A stretch of 64,000 nucleotides of DNA. It comes from Brevibacterium jeotgali (lineage in GTDB: Bacteria; Actinomycetota; Actinomycetes; Actinomycetales; Brevibacteriaceae). Positions 41,035-50,044 of this stretch are shown piece by piece. The stretch covers positions 122,187-186,186 of the forward strand of contig NZ_FXZM01000007.1 in NCBI RefSeq assembly GCF_900169175.1. Direction: 5' to 3'. The position numbers and the translations under genes were made by a program. The notes beneath the pieces were generated by a model. The model worked only from the letters and a program-made list of their open reading frames with translations. It was not told where the DNA came from and made no database searches. How positions within the stretch are numbered: position 1 is the first letter of the stretch; every line of letters begins with the position of its first letter.

Positions 41035-42819
41035 ATGACGGAGACGACCACGCACCCGCACACCCCGCACGAGGCGCCCCGCACCTCCGCAGCCCGCGAA
41101 CGGCAGATCTCCACCTCCGTCCTCGTCGTGGGGACGGGCGGCTCCGGACTGCGGGCGGCGATCGAGCTGCGGGAGCAGGGCGTCGACGTGCTGGCGATCG
41201 GGAAGCGACCCCGCGACGACGCGCACACGACGCTCGCGGCCGGCGGCATCAACGCCGCGCTCGGCACAGTCGACGCACAGGACTCGTGGCAGCAGCACGC
41301 CGCGGACACGCTCCAGGAGAGCTATGGGCTGGCCGACCCGCGCACAGTCGAGATCGTGACGCAGGGCGCAGCGCGCGGCATCGAAGACCTGGACCGCTTC
41401 GGCATGCAGTTCGCGCGCGAGGAGGACGGCCGCATCTCCCAGCGCTTCTTCGGCGCCCACACGTGGCGGCGCACCGCCTTCTCCGGCGACTACACCGGGC
41501 TCGAGATCCAGAAGACCCTCGTGCGCCGCGCGGAGCAGACGGGCGTGCCGATCCTCGAGCACGTCTACATCACGAAGGTGCTCACGAACGACGACGGTGC
41601 GGTGTTCGGCGCCTATGGCTTCCACGAGCACACCGGCGAGCGATACCTGGTGCACGCCGATGCCGTGATCCTGGCGTGCGGCGGCCACAATCGGATCTGG
41701 CGGCGCACCTCATCCCGCCGCAACGAGAACACGGGCGACTCGTTCCGGCTCGCGCACGAGGCGGGCGGCCGGATCCGCGATGCGGAACTCGTCCAGTTCC
41801 ACCCGTCCGGCATCCTCGAACCGGAGGCCGACGCCGGCACCCTCGTCTCGGAGGCCGCTCGCGGCGAGGGCGGGATCCTCCGCAACTCCCTGGGCGCGCG
41901 CTTCATGTCGACCTACGACCCGGAGCGCATGGAGCTGTCCACCCGCGACCGCGTCGCACTCGCCTCCTACACGGAGATCAAGGAGGGTCGCGGGACCGCG
42001 AACGGCGGCGTGTGGCTGGACGTGTCGCATCTGCCGCGCCAGCAGATCATGGAGCGTCTGCCCCGCGTCTACCAGACGCTCATGGAGCTGCAGATGCTCG
42101 ACATCACCCGGGCTCCGATCGAGATCGCGCCCACCGCGCACTACTCGATGGGCGGCGTGTTGGTGCGCCCCGAGGACCACAGCACCGACGTGCCCGGTCT
42201 CTTCGCGATCGGCGAGGCGGCATCCGGCCTGCACGGGGCGAACCGACTGGGCGGCAACTCGCTCATCGAGCTGCTGGTGTTCGGTCGGATCACCGGTGAG
42301 GCCGCCGCGCGCCACCATCGCGGGATCGTCGTGCAGACGAGGTCGCCCGAGGCTGTGGCCGCCGCCCGCGCCGAGGTCACCGACCTGCTCGCCGCCGACG
42401 GCACGGAGAACATCCGCGCCCTCCAACGCGCGGTGCGCGACACGATGACCGAGCACTGCGGCGTCGTCCGCGACGAGAGCGGTCTGCGCAGAGGGCTCGA
42501 CGAGCTCGCCGCGATCGAGGCCCGCAGCGCGGACATCGGCGTGCACCCCGACCAGGCCGGCTACCAGGACCTCGCACACGCGTTCGACCTGAAGTCGTCG
42601 CTGCTGGCCGCGCGGGCCACCCTCGAATGCGCACTGGAGCGTCGCGAGACGCGCGGCTGCCACAATCGCGCGGACTTCCCGGACCAGGATCCCGCGATGC
42701 GGGTGAACCTCGTGTGGGCCGGGCCCGGCCGTGTGGAGCAGGAGCCACTCGCAGAGGCCCCTGCTGAGATCGCCGCCCTCATGCGGGACGTGTCACAGGA
42801 CGGCAAGCTCGTGGAGTGA
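41035..42819 (+). CDS. Stand-alone fumarate reductase/succinate dehydrogenase-like flavoprotein
   Basis: This 594-residue FAD enzyme of the FrdA/SdhA/NadB superfamily has an N-terminal FAD motif VLVVGTGGSGLRAAIEL, the FAD-linking region AAGGINAALGT and the substrate loop LVQFHPSGILEPEAD. EAARGEGGILRN, HYSMGGVLV and EAASGLHGANRLGGNSL also fit. No iron-sulfur or membrane subunit gene is adjacent, so it is not a normal respiratory complex. L-aspartate oxidase or a dicarboxylate/aromatic dehydrogenase are options. AGGGAGGG precedes the ATG. It is divergent from the aromatic transporter. Confidence 0.82.
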   Translation: MTETTTHPHTPHEAPRTSAARERQISTSVLVVGTGGSGLRAAIELREQGVDVLAIGKRPRDDAHTTLAAGGINAALGTVDAQDSWQQHAADTLQESYGLADPRTVEIVTQGAARGIEDLDRFGMQFAREEDGRISQRFFGAHTWRRTAFSGDYTGLEIQKTLVRRAEQTGVPILEHVYITKVLTNDDGAVFGAYGFHEHTGERYLVHADAVILACGGHNRIWRRTSSRRNENTGDSFRLAHEAGGRIRDAELVQFHPSGILEPEADAGTLVSEAARGEGGILRNSLGARFMSTYDPERMELSTRDRVALASYTEIKEGRGTANGGVWLDVSHLPRQQIMERLPRVYQTLMELQMLDITRAPIEIAPTAHYSMGGVLVRPEDHSTDVPGLFAIGEAASGLHGANRLGGNSLIELLVFGRITGEAAARHHRGIVVQTRSPEAVAAARAEVTDLLAADGTENIRALQRAVRDTMTEHCGVVRDESGLRRGLDELAAIEARSADIGVHPDQAGYQDLAHAFDLKSSLLAARATLECALERRETRGCHNRADFPDQDPAMRVNLVWAGPGRVEQEPLAEAPAEIAALMRDVSQDGKLVE

Positions 42820-42840
42820 GCAGCGCGGCGGTTCGTGGTC

Positions 42841-42927
42841 GCCGCACCGACCGGCCGCCTCCACGTTCCGGGCGCCGCACCGACCGGCCGTTCCGGGCGG
42901 CGCGGGACCGGCCGTTCCGGCGCCGCA
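42841..42927. repeat. Irregular GC-rich repeats 3' of the flavoprotein gene
   Basis: GCCGCACCGACCGGCC occurs at 42841-42856 and 42874-42889, with a related GGGACCGGCCGTTCCGG further on. They lie between converging genes and may form terminator hairpins through CCGGCC. Confidence 0.4.
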
Positions 42928-42937
42928 GCCCCGGCCG

Positions 42938-43459
42938 TCAGTCGGCGACGACCAGGTCGCGGCAGATCTCCATGTGCCCCAGGTGCTGAGCGATCTCGTG
43001 CAGGACGTGCTGCAGCGCCCATGCCGCGGTGACGTCTGCGGCGTCGGACCTGCTCGTGCCCGCGGCGTGCGGGTCTCGCACCCCCTCGGTGCGCGCGACC
43101 TCGACCCAGCCGGGCAGGCGGGCGCGCAGGTCCGCGAGGAGGCCCCGGGCCTCGGCGACGGTCCCGCGCGAGCGGAACTCCGACGCTCGATCGCGAGGGT
43201 TCCGCTCCCCTGCGATCAGCGAGCCTCCCCAGTAGCAGGCCATCCCGTGCACATGGGTCATCAGTGCGAACACCGTATTCACGGTGCCCGGCAGCGGAGA
43301 CCGGTTCACCGAGTCGTCGTCGAGGGCGGCGAGGACCGCCTCGATCCCGTCGAAGGCCTCGCCTGCGACCGCGAGGTACGCGGCGATCACCGGGCCGTCG
43401 CTCGGATCCGCCGCCGAGGTGCCTGCCGGGGCGCCTGCCGGGGTGAGCGCATCATCCAT
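42938..43459 (-). CDS. DinB-family protein (DUF664-like)
   Basis: This 173-residue four-helix protein carries the three-histidine metal pattern of DinB proteins: one in LMTHVHGMACYWGG, and two in the C-terminal helix AALQHVLHEIAQHLGHMEI. Such proteins bind a divalent metal; some act as thiol-dependent S-transferases (bacillithiol or mycothiol linked). The partner here is unknown. It lies between the converging flavoprotein and catC, on the same strand as catC with a 61-bp gap, and might be co-transcribed after catC. Confidence 0.8.
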   Translation of the reverse strand: MDDALTPAGAPAGTSAADPSDGPVIAAYLAVAGEAFDGIEAVLAALDDDSVNRSPLPGTVNTVFALMTHVHGMACYWGGSLIAGERNPRDRASEFRSRGTVAEARGLLADLRARLPGWVEVARTEGVRDPHAAGTSRSDAADVTAAWALQHVLHEIAQHLGHMEICRDLVVAD

Positions 43460-43520
43460 GCAGTCAGCATCTCAGACGGGCAGCGCTCCAGGCGAGACTG
43501 CGCCTCGGAGGCGACGGCGC

Positions 43521-43814
43521 TCAGCCGAAGAAGTCGTCCTTCGTCGCGTTCGGGTGCTTCGCCAGCGGGGTGACCTGCACCGTCATGTAGGGGAACATCG
43601 GGAAGCCGGCGAAGACGTCGTGGAGCTGATCGTTCGTGTCGACCTCGTAGACGGAGTGGTTCGCGTACTCGCCGACCACCCGCCAGATCCCCTTCATGAT
43701 CCCGCGGCGCTGCAGATCACTGGAGTACTCCTTCTCCCGCGCCTGGAAATCGGCGCGGGTCTCCGCGTCCATGCTCTCCGGGAACGCCACATCCATCCGT
43801 GCGAGGAACAGCAT
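43521..43814 (-). CDS. catC: Muconolactone delta-isomerase
   Basis: This 97-residue protein matches CatC along its length: MLFLARMDVAFPESMD, EKEYSSDLQRRGIMKGIWRV and the end FPMFPYMTVQVTPLAKHPN. It converts muconolactone to 3-oxoadipate enol-lactone in the catechol ortho-cleavage pathway and forms a decamer in known cases. The start at 43814 has AAGGA 8 bp upstream. It is divergent from the LysR gene, with LysR-type sites between. Confidence 0.92.
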   Translation of the reverse strand: MLFLARMDVAFPESMDAETRADFQAREKEYSSDLQRRGIMKGIWRVVGEYANHSVYEVDTNDQLHDVFAGFPMFPYMTVQVTPLAKHPNATKDDFFG

Positions 43815-43950
43815 CGTCTCAGTCCTTCCGATCGGTTCTACAGGTCGCACCGGGCGTACCGGCCATGTCAGCTGCGCACCAGTCGGCTGCGCCCACCTGC
43901 AGCGGGTCCGCCCTGCACAGCGATGCCACCCTGCTCACAGTAGGCCCCCG

Positions 43951-44006
43951 GATAGAGATGCTGAAGGACGCGTTTCCGATTGATTGAGATGCTGCACCTC
44001 TCAATC
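43951..44006. promoter_or_regulatory. LysR-type binding sites of the cat genes
   Basis: GATTGAGA (43982-43989) and TCTCAATC (43999-44006) form a perfect inverted repeat with a 9-base spacer, as expected for a LysR recognition site. A 13-base half-site copy, GATAGAGATGCTG (43951-43963), lies exactly 31 bp away, three helical turns, next to a possible catC promoter (TTCAGC 43960-43965, TACTGT 43937-43942 on the minus strand, 17 bp apart). Confidence 0.6.
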
Positions 44007-44132
44007 GAGCCGAAACTGGTCTTTCCCACCGGTGAGAGTCGCCCGTACGCTGAAGCCGACACCTCGGCACGGGGACCCCTGGCACGGCCCGCACCTGAGG
44101 ACAGCACGGCGGAGCACGAACGAGGAGGTTCC

Positions 44133-45152
44133 ATGGAGCTGCGGCACCTGCGCTACTTCCTCGCGGTCGCCGAGGAGCGTCACTTCGGCCGCGCCGCAGA
44201 GAAGCTCCACATGGCACAGCCGCCCCTGTCGCAGCAGATCCGGCAGCTCGAAGCAGTGCTCGGCACCCAGCTGTTCGAGCGGACCACTCGCCGCGTAGAC
44301 CTCACGGAGGCGGGCCGACTGCTGGTGGACCGCGCGCGGCAGATCCTGTCGGACGTCGATTCAGCCGGCACCGATGTCGCCGAGGTCGGCCGCGGTGCCG
44401 CAGGCGTCCTCCGCCTCGGATTCGCCGGGACGGCCACCTACCGCCTCATGCCGGAGATCGTCCGGCTGGCCCGACACCGCATGCCGAACGTCCGGCTGCA
44501 GGTGATCGGCGAGATGCTCACGCCGCAGATGGAGGAGGGCCTGCTCGGGAACCGACTCGACGCCGCGATCATCCGACCGCCGATCGCTTCGCCCGCCCTC
44601 CGCCTCGATGAGTTCGAACAGACCCCCCTGGTCGTCGCACTGCCGCAGGACCACCCCTTCGCGCACGAGACGGGGCCGCTCGCCGCGTCCATGCTGAGCG
44701 GCGAGGACCTCGTCAGCTATCCGCGCGGATCCGCCGTCGCATCCGTGGCCGCGGAGGTCAGCCGCCGGGCCGGCTTCCGTCCGCGCATCATCCAGGAGGC
44801 GACGGAGACGTCGACGCTCATCGCGCTGGTCGCCGCCGGGCTCGGCCTCTGCATCCTGCCCGCCCCCGCCGCGCTCCCCCTCAGCACCTCGATCACGATC
44901 CGCCCCCTCACACCTGCTGTGAGCATCGGACTGGCCACGGGGTGGCGGGCGGACGACTCCTCACCGCTCGTCGCCGCATTCGCCGGCCTCGTCCGCGAAG
45001 CGGCCGACTCGCTCAGGACCGCCGCGGAATCCACGGCCGCCCCCGCCGAGGCCCCGCCCGGCAGCCCCGCCGCCCCGGCCTCGGCCGCGCCGTCCGCCTC
45101 CCCCGCTTCACCGAGCAGACCCACCGCATCCGAACCCACGGAGACCCCATGA
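44133..45152 (+). CDS. catR: LysR-family regulator, CatR-like
   Basis: This 339-residue LysR protein has an N-terminal HTH (MELRHLRYFLAVAEERHFGRAAEKLHMAQPPLSQQIRQLE) in the CatR/CbnR/BenM style and a periplasmic-binding-like effector domain. A low-complexity Ala/Pro/Ser tail of about 45 residues sits at the C-terminus. The effector is probably cis,cis-muconate, by analogy with CatR. GAGGAGG lies 4 bp before the ATG. It is divergent from catC and overlaps catB by 4 bp (ATGA), so regulator and catB are translated together, which is unusual for the family. Confidence 0.88.
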   Translation: MELRHLRYFLAVAEERHFGRAAEKLHMAQPPLSQQIRQLEAVLGTQLFERTTRRVDLTEAGRLLVDRARQILSDVDSAGTDVAEVGRGAAGVLRLGFAGTATYRLMPEIVRLARHRMPNVRLQVIGEMLTPQMEEGLLGNRLDAAIIRPPIASPALRLDEFEQTPLVVALPQDHPFAHETGPLAASMLSGEDLVSYPRGSAVASVAAEVSRRAGFRPRIIQEATETSTLIALVAAGLGLCILPAPAALPLSTSITIRPLTPAVSIGLATGWRADDSSPLVAAFAGLVREAADSLRTAAESTAAPAEAPPGSPAAPASAAPSASPASPSRPTASEPTETP

Positions 45153-46249
45153 AGATCACCGCCCTCGAAGCCGTCCCCTATGCGATCCCGTACACGCACC
45201 CGCTGAAGTTCGCCTCGGGCGAGGTGCACACCGCCGAACACGTCCTCATCCGCATCCACACCGACGAGGGGGTCGTGGGCACGGCCGACGCGCCGCCCCG
45301 GCCCTACACGTACGGCGAGACGCAGGCCTCGATCGTCGAGGTCGTCGAGAACGTGTTCGCGCCGCACATCGTGGGCACGGACCCCTTCGACCGCGAGAAG
45401 ATCCACGAGGTCATGCAGCGGACGATCCACAACCAGGTCGCGAAGGGCGCTGTCGACATCGCGCTGTGGGACATCGCCGGCAAGTACCTGAGCACACCGG
45501 TCCACAAGCTGCTGGGCGGCTGGACGGACTCGATGCGCGTGAGCCACATGCTGGGGTTCAGACCCGCTCAGGAACTGCTCGATGAAGCCCTGCGGTTCGG
45601 CGAGGAGTACGGGATCACCACGTTCAAGCTCAAAGTCGGCCGTCGACCGCTGGGGCTCGACGTCGAAGCCTGCGAAGTCCTGCGCGCAGGGCTCGGCGAC
45701 GACGTGGACATCTACCTCGACGCGAATCGCGGCTGGACGGCGAATGAGGCGATGGAGGTGCTGCGTCGCACCGACGGCCTGGGCCTCACCCTCCTCGAGG
45801 AGCCGAACGACGCGAAGGAGGCCATGGGACGCCGCCGCCTGGTCGAGCAGTCGCCGATCCCCGTCGTCGGCGATGAGTCCGTGCCCACCGCCGGCGATGC
45901 CTCGCGCGAGCTGCTGTCAGGCGGCTGCACCGCGATCTGCATCAAGACCGCACGGTCGGGCTTCACAGAGGCGCAGGAGATCCTCGGCCTCTGCACCGGA
46001 CTGGGCGTCGACGTCACGATGGGCAATCAGATCGACACCCAGGTGGGATCGATCGCGACGGTGACGTTCGGTGCCGCGCATCGCGCGACGTCCGCCCGCG
46101 CAGGGGAACTCTCGAACTTCCTCGACATGGCCGACGACCTGCTCGCCGACCCGATCACCATCACCGATGGTCGGATCTTCGTCCGGGACGAGCCCGGCGT
46201 CGGCACTGTGATCGATGAGGACAAGCTGGCGCGCTACCGGCAGAACTGA
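45149..46249 (+). CDS. catB: Muconate cycloisomerase
   Basis: This 366-residue enolase-superfamily enzyme has the muconate-lactonising active-site set: KLK in FKLKVG, metal ligands D in YLDANRGW, E in LLEEPND and D in VVGDESVP, and the opposing lysine in CIKTARSG. It turns cis,cis-muconate into muconolactone, the substrate of CatC. Its start codon overlaps the catR stop, with GGAG 7 bp upstream. Other members of this subgroup act on chloromuconate or dipeptides, but the neighbouring catC favours CatB. Confidence 0.9.
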   Translation: MKITALEAVPYAIPYTHPLKFASGEVHTAEHVLIRIHTDEGVVGTADAPPRPYTYGETQASIVEVVENVFAPHIVGTDPFDREKIHEVMQRTIHNQVAKGAVDIALWDIAGKYLSTPVHKLLGGWTDSMRVSHMLGFRPAQELLDEALRFGEEYGITTFKLKVGRRPLGLDVEACEVLRAGLGDDVDIYLDANRGWTANEAMEVLRRTDGLGLTLLEEPNDAKEAMGRRRLVEQSPIPVVGDESVPTAGDASRELLSGGCTAICIKTARSGFTEAQEILGLCTGLGVDVTMGNQIDTQVGSIATVTFGAAHRATSARAGELSNFLDMADDLLADPITITDGRIFVRDEPGVGTVIDEDKLARYRQN

Positions 46250-46253
46250 CTGA

Positions 46254-46271
46254 GCCGCCACGGATGGCGGC
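46254..46271 (+). terminator. Short hairpin after catB
   Basis: GCCGCCA (46254-46260), a CGGA loop and TGGCGGC (46265-46271) form a compact stem 4 bp after the catB stop. Confidence 0.6.
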
Positions 46272-46665
46272 ATCAGCATCCGGGCCCTGTGCGCGTCACC
46301 CGACTCGAGGCTACTCAGTCCCTCCCGCCTCTCACAGCGGCCATCATGCTGACCGCACAGGCCGGCGGCCGTCATCACTCTGGAGCAGGCGAACCGGATC
46401 CGCGGGCTGTTCTGCGCGAATCCGTGCGGAGCAGCCCGCTCTCCGCGTCCGGCGGGCTCCGGTGCGGCCGTGGTGGGACTGAGTGGGTCCGTCGACACCT
46501 CCGCGCGGCTCATCCACAGGTCCAGCGCTGATAGTCAGCCGCCCTGACCGCTCCTGTGACCGGTAATCCGCATACCGTGAACAGCACCGACACCCCTCAA
46601 AAACTCCGGTGCGCACGGGTGTCCCGCCAGTGAGCACCTCAGTGCACTGAAATACCCCCTGCCTC
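46272..46665. other. Non-coding gap between catB and the DUF222 gene
   Basis: No credible gene is seen in this stretch. It contains one imperfect hairpin with 8-bp outer arms GCGGGCTG (46402-46409) and CAGCCCGC (46432-46439), with extra pairing inside. It could be a degraded repeat or a terminator. Confidence 0.4.
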
Positions 46666-46694
46666 TCGACCTTCCCACGATGATCGAATAGACT
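46666..46694 (+). promoter_or_regulatory. Candidate promoter of the DUF222/HNH gene
   Basis: TCGACC (46666-46671) and TAGACT (46689-46694) are 17 bp apart and 60 bp before the ATG. TGTTCGAACA, a 10-bp palindrome, follows at 46695-46704. Confidence 0.4.
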
Positions 46695-46753
46695 GTTCGA
46701 ACACCACATCGAATGCGGGTGGTGAATCGCAGCGAAGCGAGGGGGTGGACGTC

Positions 46754-48781
46754 ATGACACGTGCGGAGGAGCCGGACAATTCTGTCGAAGAGCCCGGCTT
46801 CCGGGTCCCCTTCTCTGCGGCGGACCGCTCACTGCTGACGGAGCGCGCCCCACAATTCGCGAAGCTTCTCGACATCGTTCATGAGGTCCGCGAACGGTCT
46901 GCCGCGCACCGATCGCTCGGCGCCCGCGAAACCCTCGCAGGCATCAGGTCACTGGAGGTCGCGGGGCGGCTGGTGGAGGCGCTGAGCACCGACCTCCTTG
47001 CGCACTATCAGCGCATCGGTGACAGCGCCGCGCACGGTTACCGGACCACCGAAGGTCTGCTCGCAGGCGAGTTCCGCATCTCCACCAAGGAGGCCCGTCG
47101 CCGAACAGACCTGAGCGAGCAGCTCGCCGGGCGAGTCTCTGCGGTGGGTGAAGCGCAGGCTGCTGCGCGCCCTGTGATCGCTGAGAACTTCGCGGACGGA
47201 CGCATCTCCGCAGATGAGGCGAACGCACTGTGCAAGGCGGTCGGCGACCTTCCACCCACCGTGCGCTCCCTCTACTCGGACAGGGTGGAGAGGACGCTCG
47301 TCGAACTCGCCCCCACCGTGCGCCTCAAGGACTTCCCCAAGCTCTGTCAGCGGATCATCCAGCACATCGACCCCGACGGCAGACTCCCGCGGTTCGAGAC
47401 CAACCCACTGGCGTACACAGTCACCCTCACCCAGCAGCGCAACGGCGACTGGCGCCTGCGCGGACTGCTCGACTGCCCCACCGGCACCACTCTGCGCGCA
47501 CTGCTCTACGGGCGCATGAAGGACGCTGACATACCCGTCGATGTGCGGCCGCATCGCGACTGCAACGCCGAAGCACACACGGAGACGACTGAGCGCGAGC
47601 CCGACCCGTGCGGGACGTCCGGATCTCACCCAGAGACGGTCCCCGAGCATTCCGACGACCCCGAGTACTCCGAGGGCCGCGAGCATTCCGAGGGCCGCGA
47701 ATCCGCCGAAGACCCCGAGCCGCCATCGCCGCCCGGCACTGAGCAGGTGATCCCGCCGCTTCCACGCGAAGCTGTCTGGGACGGCACTCGAGTAGCAGTC
47801 CACTCCGACGCAACGATCGAGCTGGACGGGAGGTCCGGGACGTTCCTCGAGGAGGAGCCCTCCTTCTACCTCGACAGTCGCGGATGGCCCGTGCATCTCA
47901 GCGATCGTGTCTCCGAAGCTGTGCAAGGCCTCCTCGAGCGGGCCCGCCGCTCCGAGTCCGGCACTGCGAGCACCGTGCTCTGGGAGAAGGTCCTCGGCCG
48001 CGCACCCACAGAAGACACGCCCCCTGGACGCACATCGGCAGAACCCGCCACAGGGACAGCGTCGACGAAGGACGCCGAAGCGCCCGGCGCCGCGGCAGAA
48101 GCCGACCTCCGTCCGGTGAGCGCGGGGAAACCTGGCGGTGTCTTCGCGGACGGACGCCCTCATCATGTCGTGTTCCGAGAGGATGAGACGAGCACCCCGG
48201 GTCTGGCTCGGCATGACAGGCTCGCATTCCTCCTGCGGTCCGCCGCGCGTGAACGGGTGCTGCACGGAGCGGACCACGCACTGGTCGTCACCGCGCGACC
48301 AGACGACCTCGTCCGGCCCGACAACGTGCTCTCGACCCACGCTGGCAGCCCACTCAGCCTCCACCAGCTCAGCACCTGGTCGAACGCAGCGCAGATGTTC
48401 GTCCGCGTCGTCGATGGCGGTGGACGAACCATCGAAGTCCGCTCACAGGGACGATTCGCGACGCGCAGCCAGATGGCGGTCCTCGCGGCGCGTGACCAAG
48501 GGTGCACCTTCCCCGACTGCGACGCACCCGCCGAATGGTGCGAGGCACACCATATCCTCGCATTCGCGCAGGGCGGTGCGACGGAGATCGACAACCTCAC
48601 CCTCGTCTGTCCGTTCCACCACAGGTGGTTCGAACGTTCAGGGTGGGAGTCCGTCTTCCTCCGAGGCCTCCCCGCTTGGACGCCACCCACATCGGTGGAC
48701 CCTCGACAGCGACCCCTCTTCCACTCTCGCTTCCGCGTCGCACTCTTGAATCTGCCCGCGGAACTCCCCCTCGACCCGTGA
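46754..48781 (+). CDS. DUF222 and HNH-endonuclease domain protein
   Basis: This protein of about 675 residues has an N-terminal DUF222 domain (from LARE-like LGARETLAGIRSLEVAGRLVEAL to about 260). A disordered acidic middle follows (EYSEGREHSEGRESAEDPEP). The C-terminal HNH nuclease domain is at about 583-632, with zinc cysteines in GCTFPDCDAP, the HNH histidines in CEAHHILAFAQGG and LVCPFHHRWFE. Many actinobacteria carry several of these, often called REP13E12-like; the role is unclear. The start at 46754 follows a GAGGGGGTGG site. Confidence 0.88.
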   Translation: MTRAEEPDNSVEEPGFRVPFSAADRSLLTERAPQFAKLLDIVHEVRERSAAHRSLGARETLAGIRSLEVAGRLVEALSTDLLAHYQRIGDSAAHGYRTTEGLLAGEFRISTKEARRRTDLSEQLAGRVSAVGEAQAAARPVIAENFADGRISADEANALCKAVGDLPPTVRSLYSDRVERTLVELAPTVRLKDFPKLCQRIIQHIDPDGRLPRFETNPLAYTVTLTQQRNGDWRLRGLLDCPTGTTLRALLYGRMKDADIPVDVRPHRDCNAEAHTETTEREPDPCGTSGSHPETVPEHSDDPEYSEGREHSEGRESAEDPEPPSPPGTEQVIPPLPREAVWDGTRVAVHSDATIELDGRSGTFLEEEPSFYLDSRGWPVHLSDRVSEAVQGLLERARRSESGTASTVLWEKVLGRAPTEDTPPGRTSAEPATGTASTKDAEAPGAAAEADLRPVSAGKPGGVFADGRPHHVVFREDETSTPGLARHDRLAFLLRSAARERVLHGADHALVVTARPDDLVRPDNVLSTHAGSPLSLHQLSTWSNAAQMFVRVVDGGGRTIEVRSQGRFATRSQMAVLAARDQGCTFPDCDAPAEWCEAHHILAFAQGGATEIDNLTLVCPFHHRWFERSGWESVFLRGLPAWTPPTSVDPRQRPLFHSRFRVALLNLPAELPLDP

Positions 48782-48956
48782 GCCAGGACGCGTCCATGCT
48801 CGCTCCTCCGGACACCCCACGCAGCGGAGGCGACGACCGCGATCGTTCCCCTCATACGTCCACCACGACTGAACACACCCCGTACCGCCCGGCGTTCATC
48901 GCTGGCCCACCTTCATCACCAGCCGACGTTCACCACCAGCACGCAGAGGAGCGACG

Positions 48957-49844
48957 ATGCGATCACGCACCACGTCCCATGAAACCCCCATGGCCTTTCC
49001 TGCACCACCGGAGGCTCTGAAAGAGCTCATGGCCGGACCGCTTGCCCCGCAGAGGAGTTTCACAGTCCCCAAAGAATCGTGGATCCGGAAGTTCAGCGAG
49101 CTTCAGCACGCCTCGGAAGCGATCGCCGGACTGCCCACGCAGATGAACCGCGACAAGGCCATCGCCTCCTTCTCATCCCACTGGCCGGAGGACGCTGTGG
49201 GCGCATTCACCGCCACGATGGCGTGGGCATACGGAGAGAGAGCCGGATACGCCGGCTACCGCGTCGCCCGCATCCTCACCGCCAGCAGCCGACCCGAGGG
49301 CAGGGAGGAGAGCCTTCGGGTCCGCACTGCACTGCGCACGTCGCTCGAGGTCGCCGTGCGGGACGGTGCCATCGAGGGGTTCAGCTACCTCAACGACTGC
49401 ACGCACAAGGTGAAGAGCCACCAGGGCACCGACGCAGACCACCTGGTGGGCGTCGACTGCGGACGCATCTACGGCCTGGGCCCCTCGTTCTTCACGAAGT
49501 GGCTGCACATCGGCACCCTTGCCCTGAGTCAAGAGGCCGCGCCAACCAACCCACCTGCACCGATGCTCGACAATCAGGCGATCTCATGGCTCAAAACCCA
49601 AGCACGACTCATCGACGACGTACGCGACGCAGGAGTACACCACACAGACCACCTCGGAGGGACGCCCACGACCCCGGAAGGCGATCTGCTCCGGCTGCGA
49701 TCAGGGCGCACGGACGACTACGGCAGGTACGTCGCACTCCTCAGCGCGTGGGGTGAACCGTACGGTCTGCGCGCCGTCGATGTCTGCGACCGGATCTATC
49801 GACTCATCCGCGATGACGGAGAGGAAGACTCTCACGCCGCGTGA
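48957..49844 (+). CDS. Possible OGG-fold DNA glycosylase-like protein
   Basis: This 295-residue protein has a segment YGLGPSFFTKWLHIGTLA followed by PMLDNQAISWLKTQ. This resembles the pattern of actinobacterial proteins annotated as 8-oxoguanine DNA glycosylase fold, where the lysine of the FFTK segment and a later LD motif are conserved. Whether it has glycosylase activity is unknown, and I rate the family call as moderate. GAGGAG lies 6 bp before the ATG. It is 175 bp downstream of the DUF222/HNH gene, another nuclease-like protein. Confidence 0.55.
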   Translation: MRSRTTSHETPMAFPAPPEALKELMAGPLAPQRSFTVPKESWIRKFSELQHASEAIAGLPTQMNRDKAIASFSSHWPEDAVGAFTATMAWAYGERAGYAGYRVARILTASSRPEGREESLRVRTALRTSLEVAVRDGAIEGFSYLNDCTHKVKSHQGTDADHLVGVDCGRIYGLGPSFFTKWLHIGTLALSQEAAPTNPPAPMLDNQAISWLKTQARLIDDVRDAGVHHTDHLGGTPTTPEGDLLRLRSGRTDDYGRYVALLSAWGEPYGLRAVDVCDRIYRLIRDDGEEDSHAA

Positions 49845-50044
49845 CATCAGAACGGCGCCGCCCCGCCCCCGCTCACCCTGAGCTCTGTCTACCCTGAACC
49901 TTGTCCACCTGGAGCCCTGCCCACCCGGGGCCTCTTCACCCCGTGAATCTCATCTGCTGCGGAGGATCGCGCCATAGGATGAATCGCGACAGAGTGCCCT
50001 CCTCCGTGGCGCGGAGGCTGACCCACGCATAGGCGAGGACGAGT

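Noticed and set aside
46684..46700. LexA-like box TCGAA...TTCGA before the DUF222 gene
   Set aside because: The half-sites are one base too far apart for the actinobacterial consensus, so SOS control is not supported.
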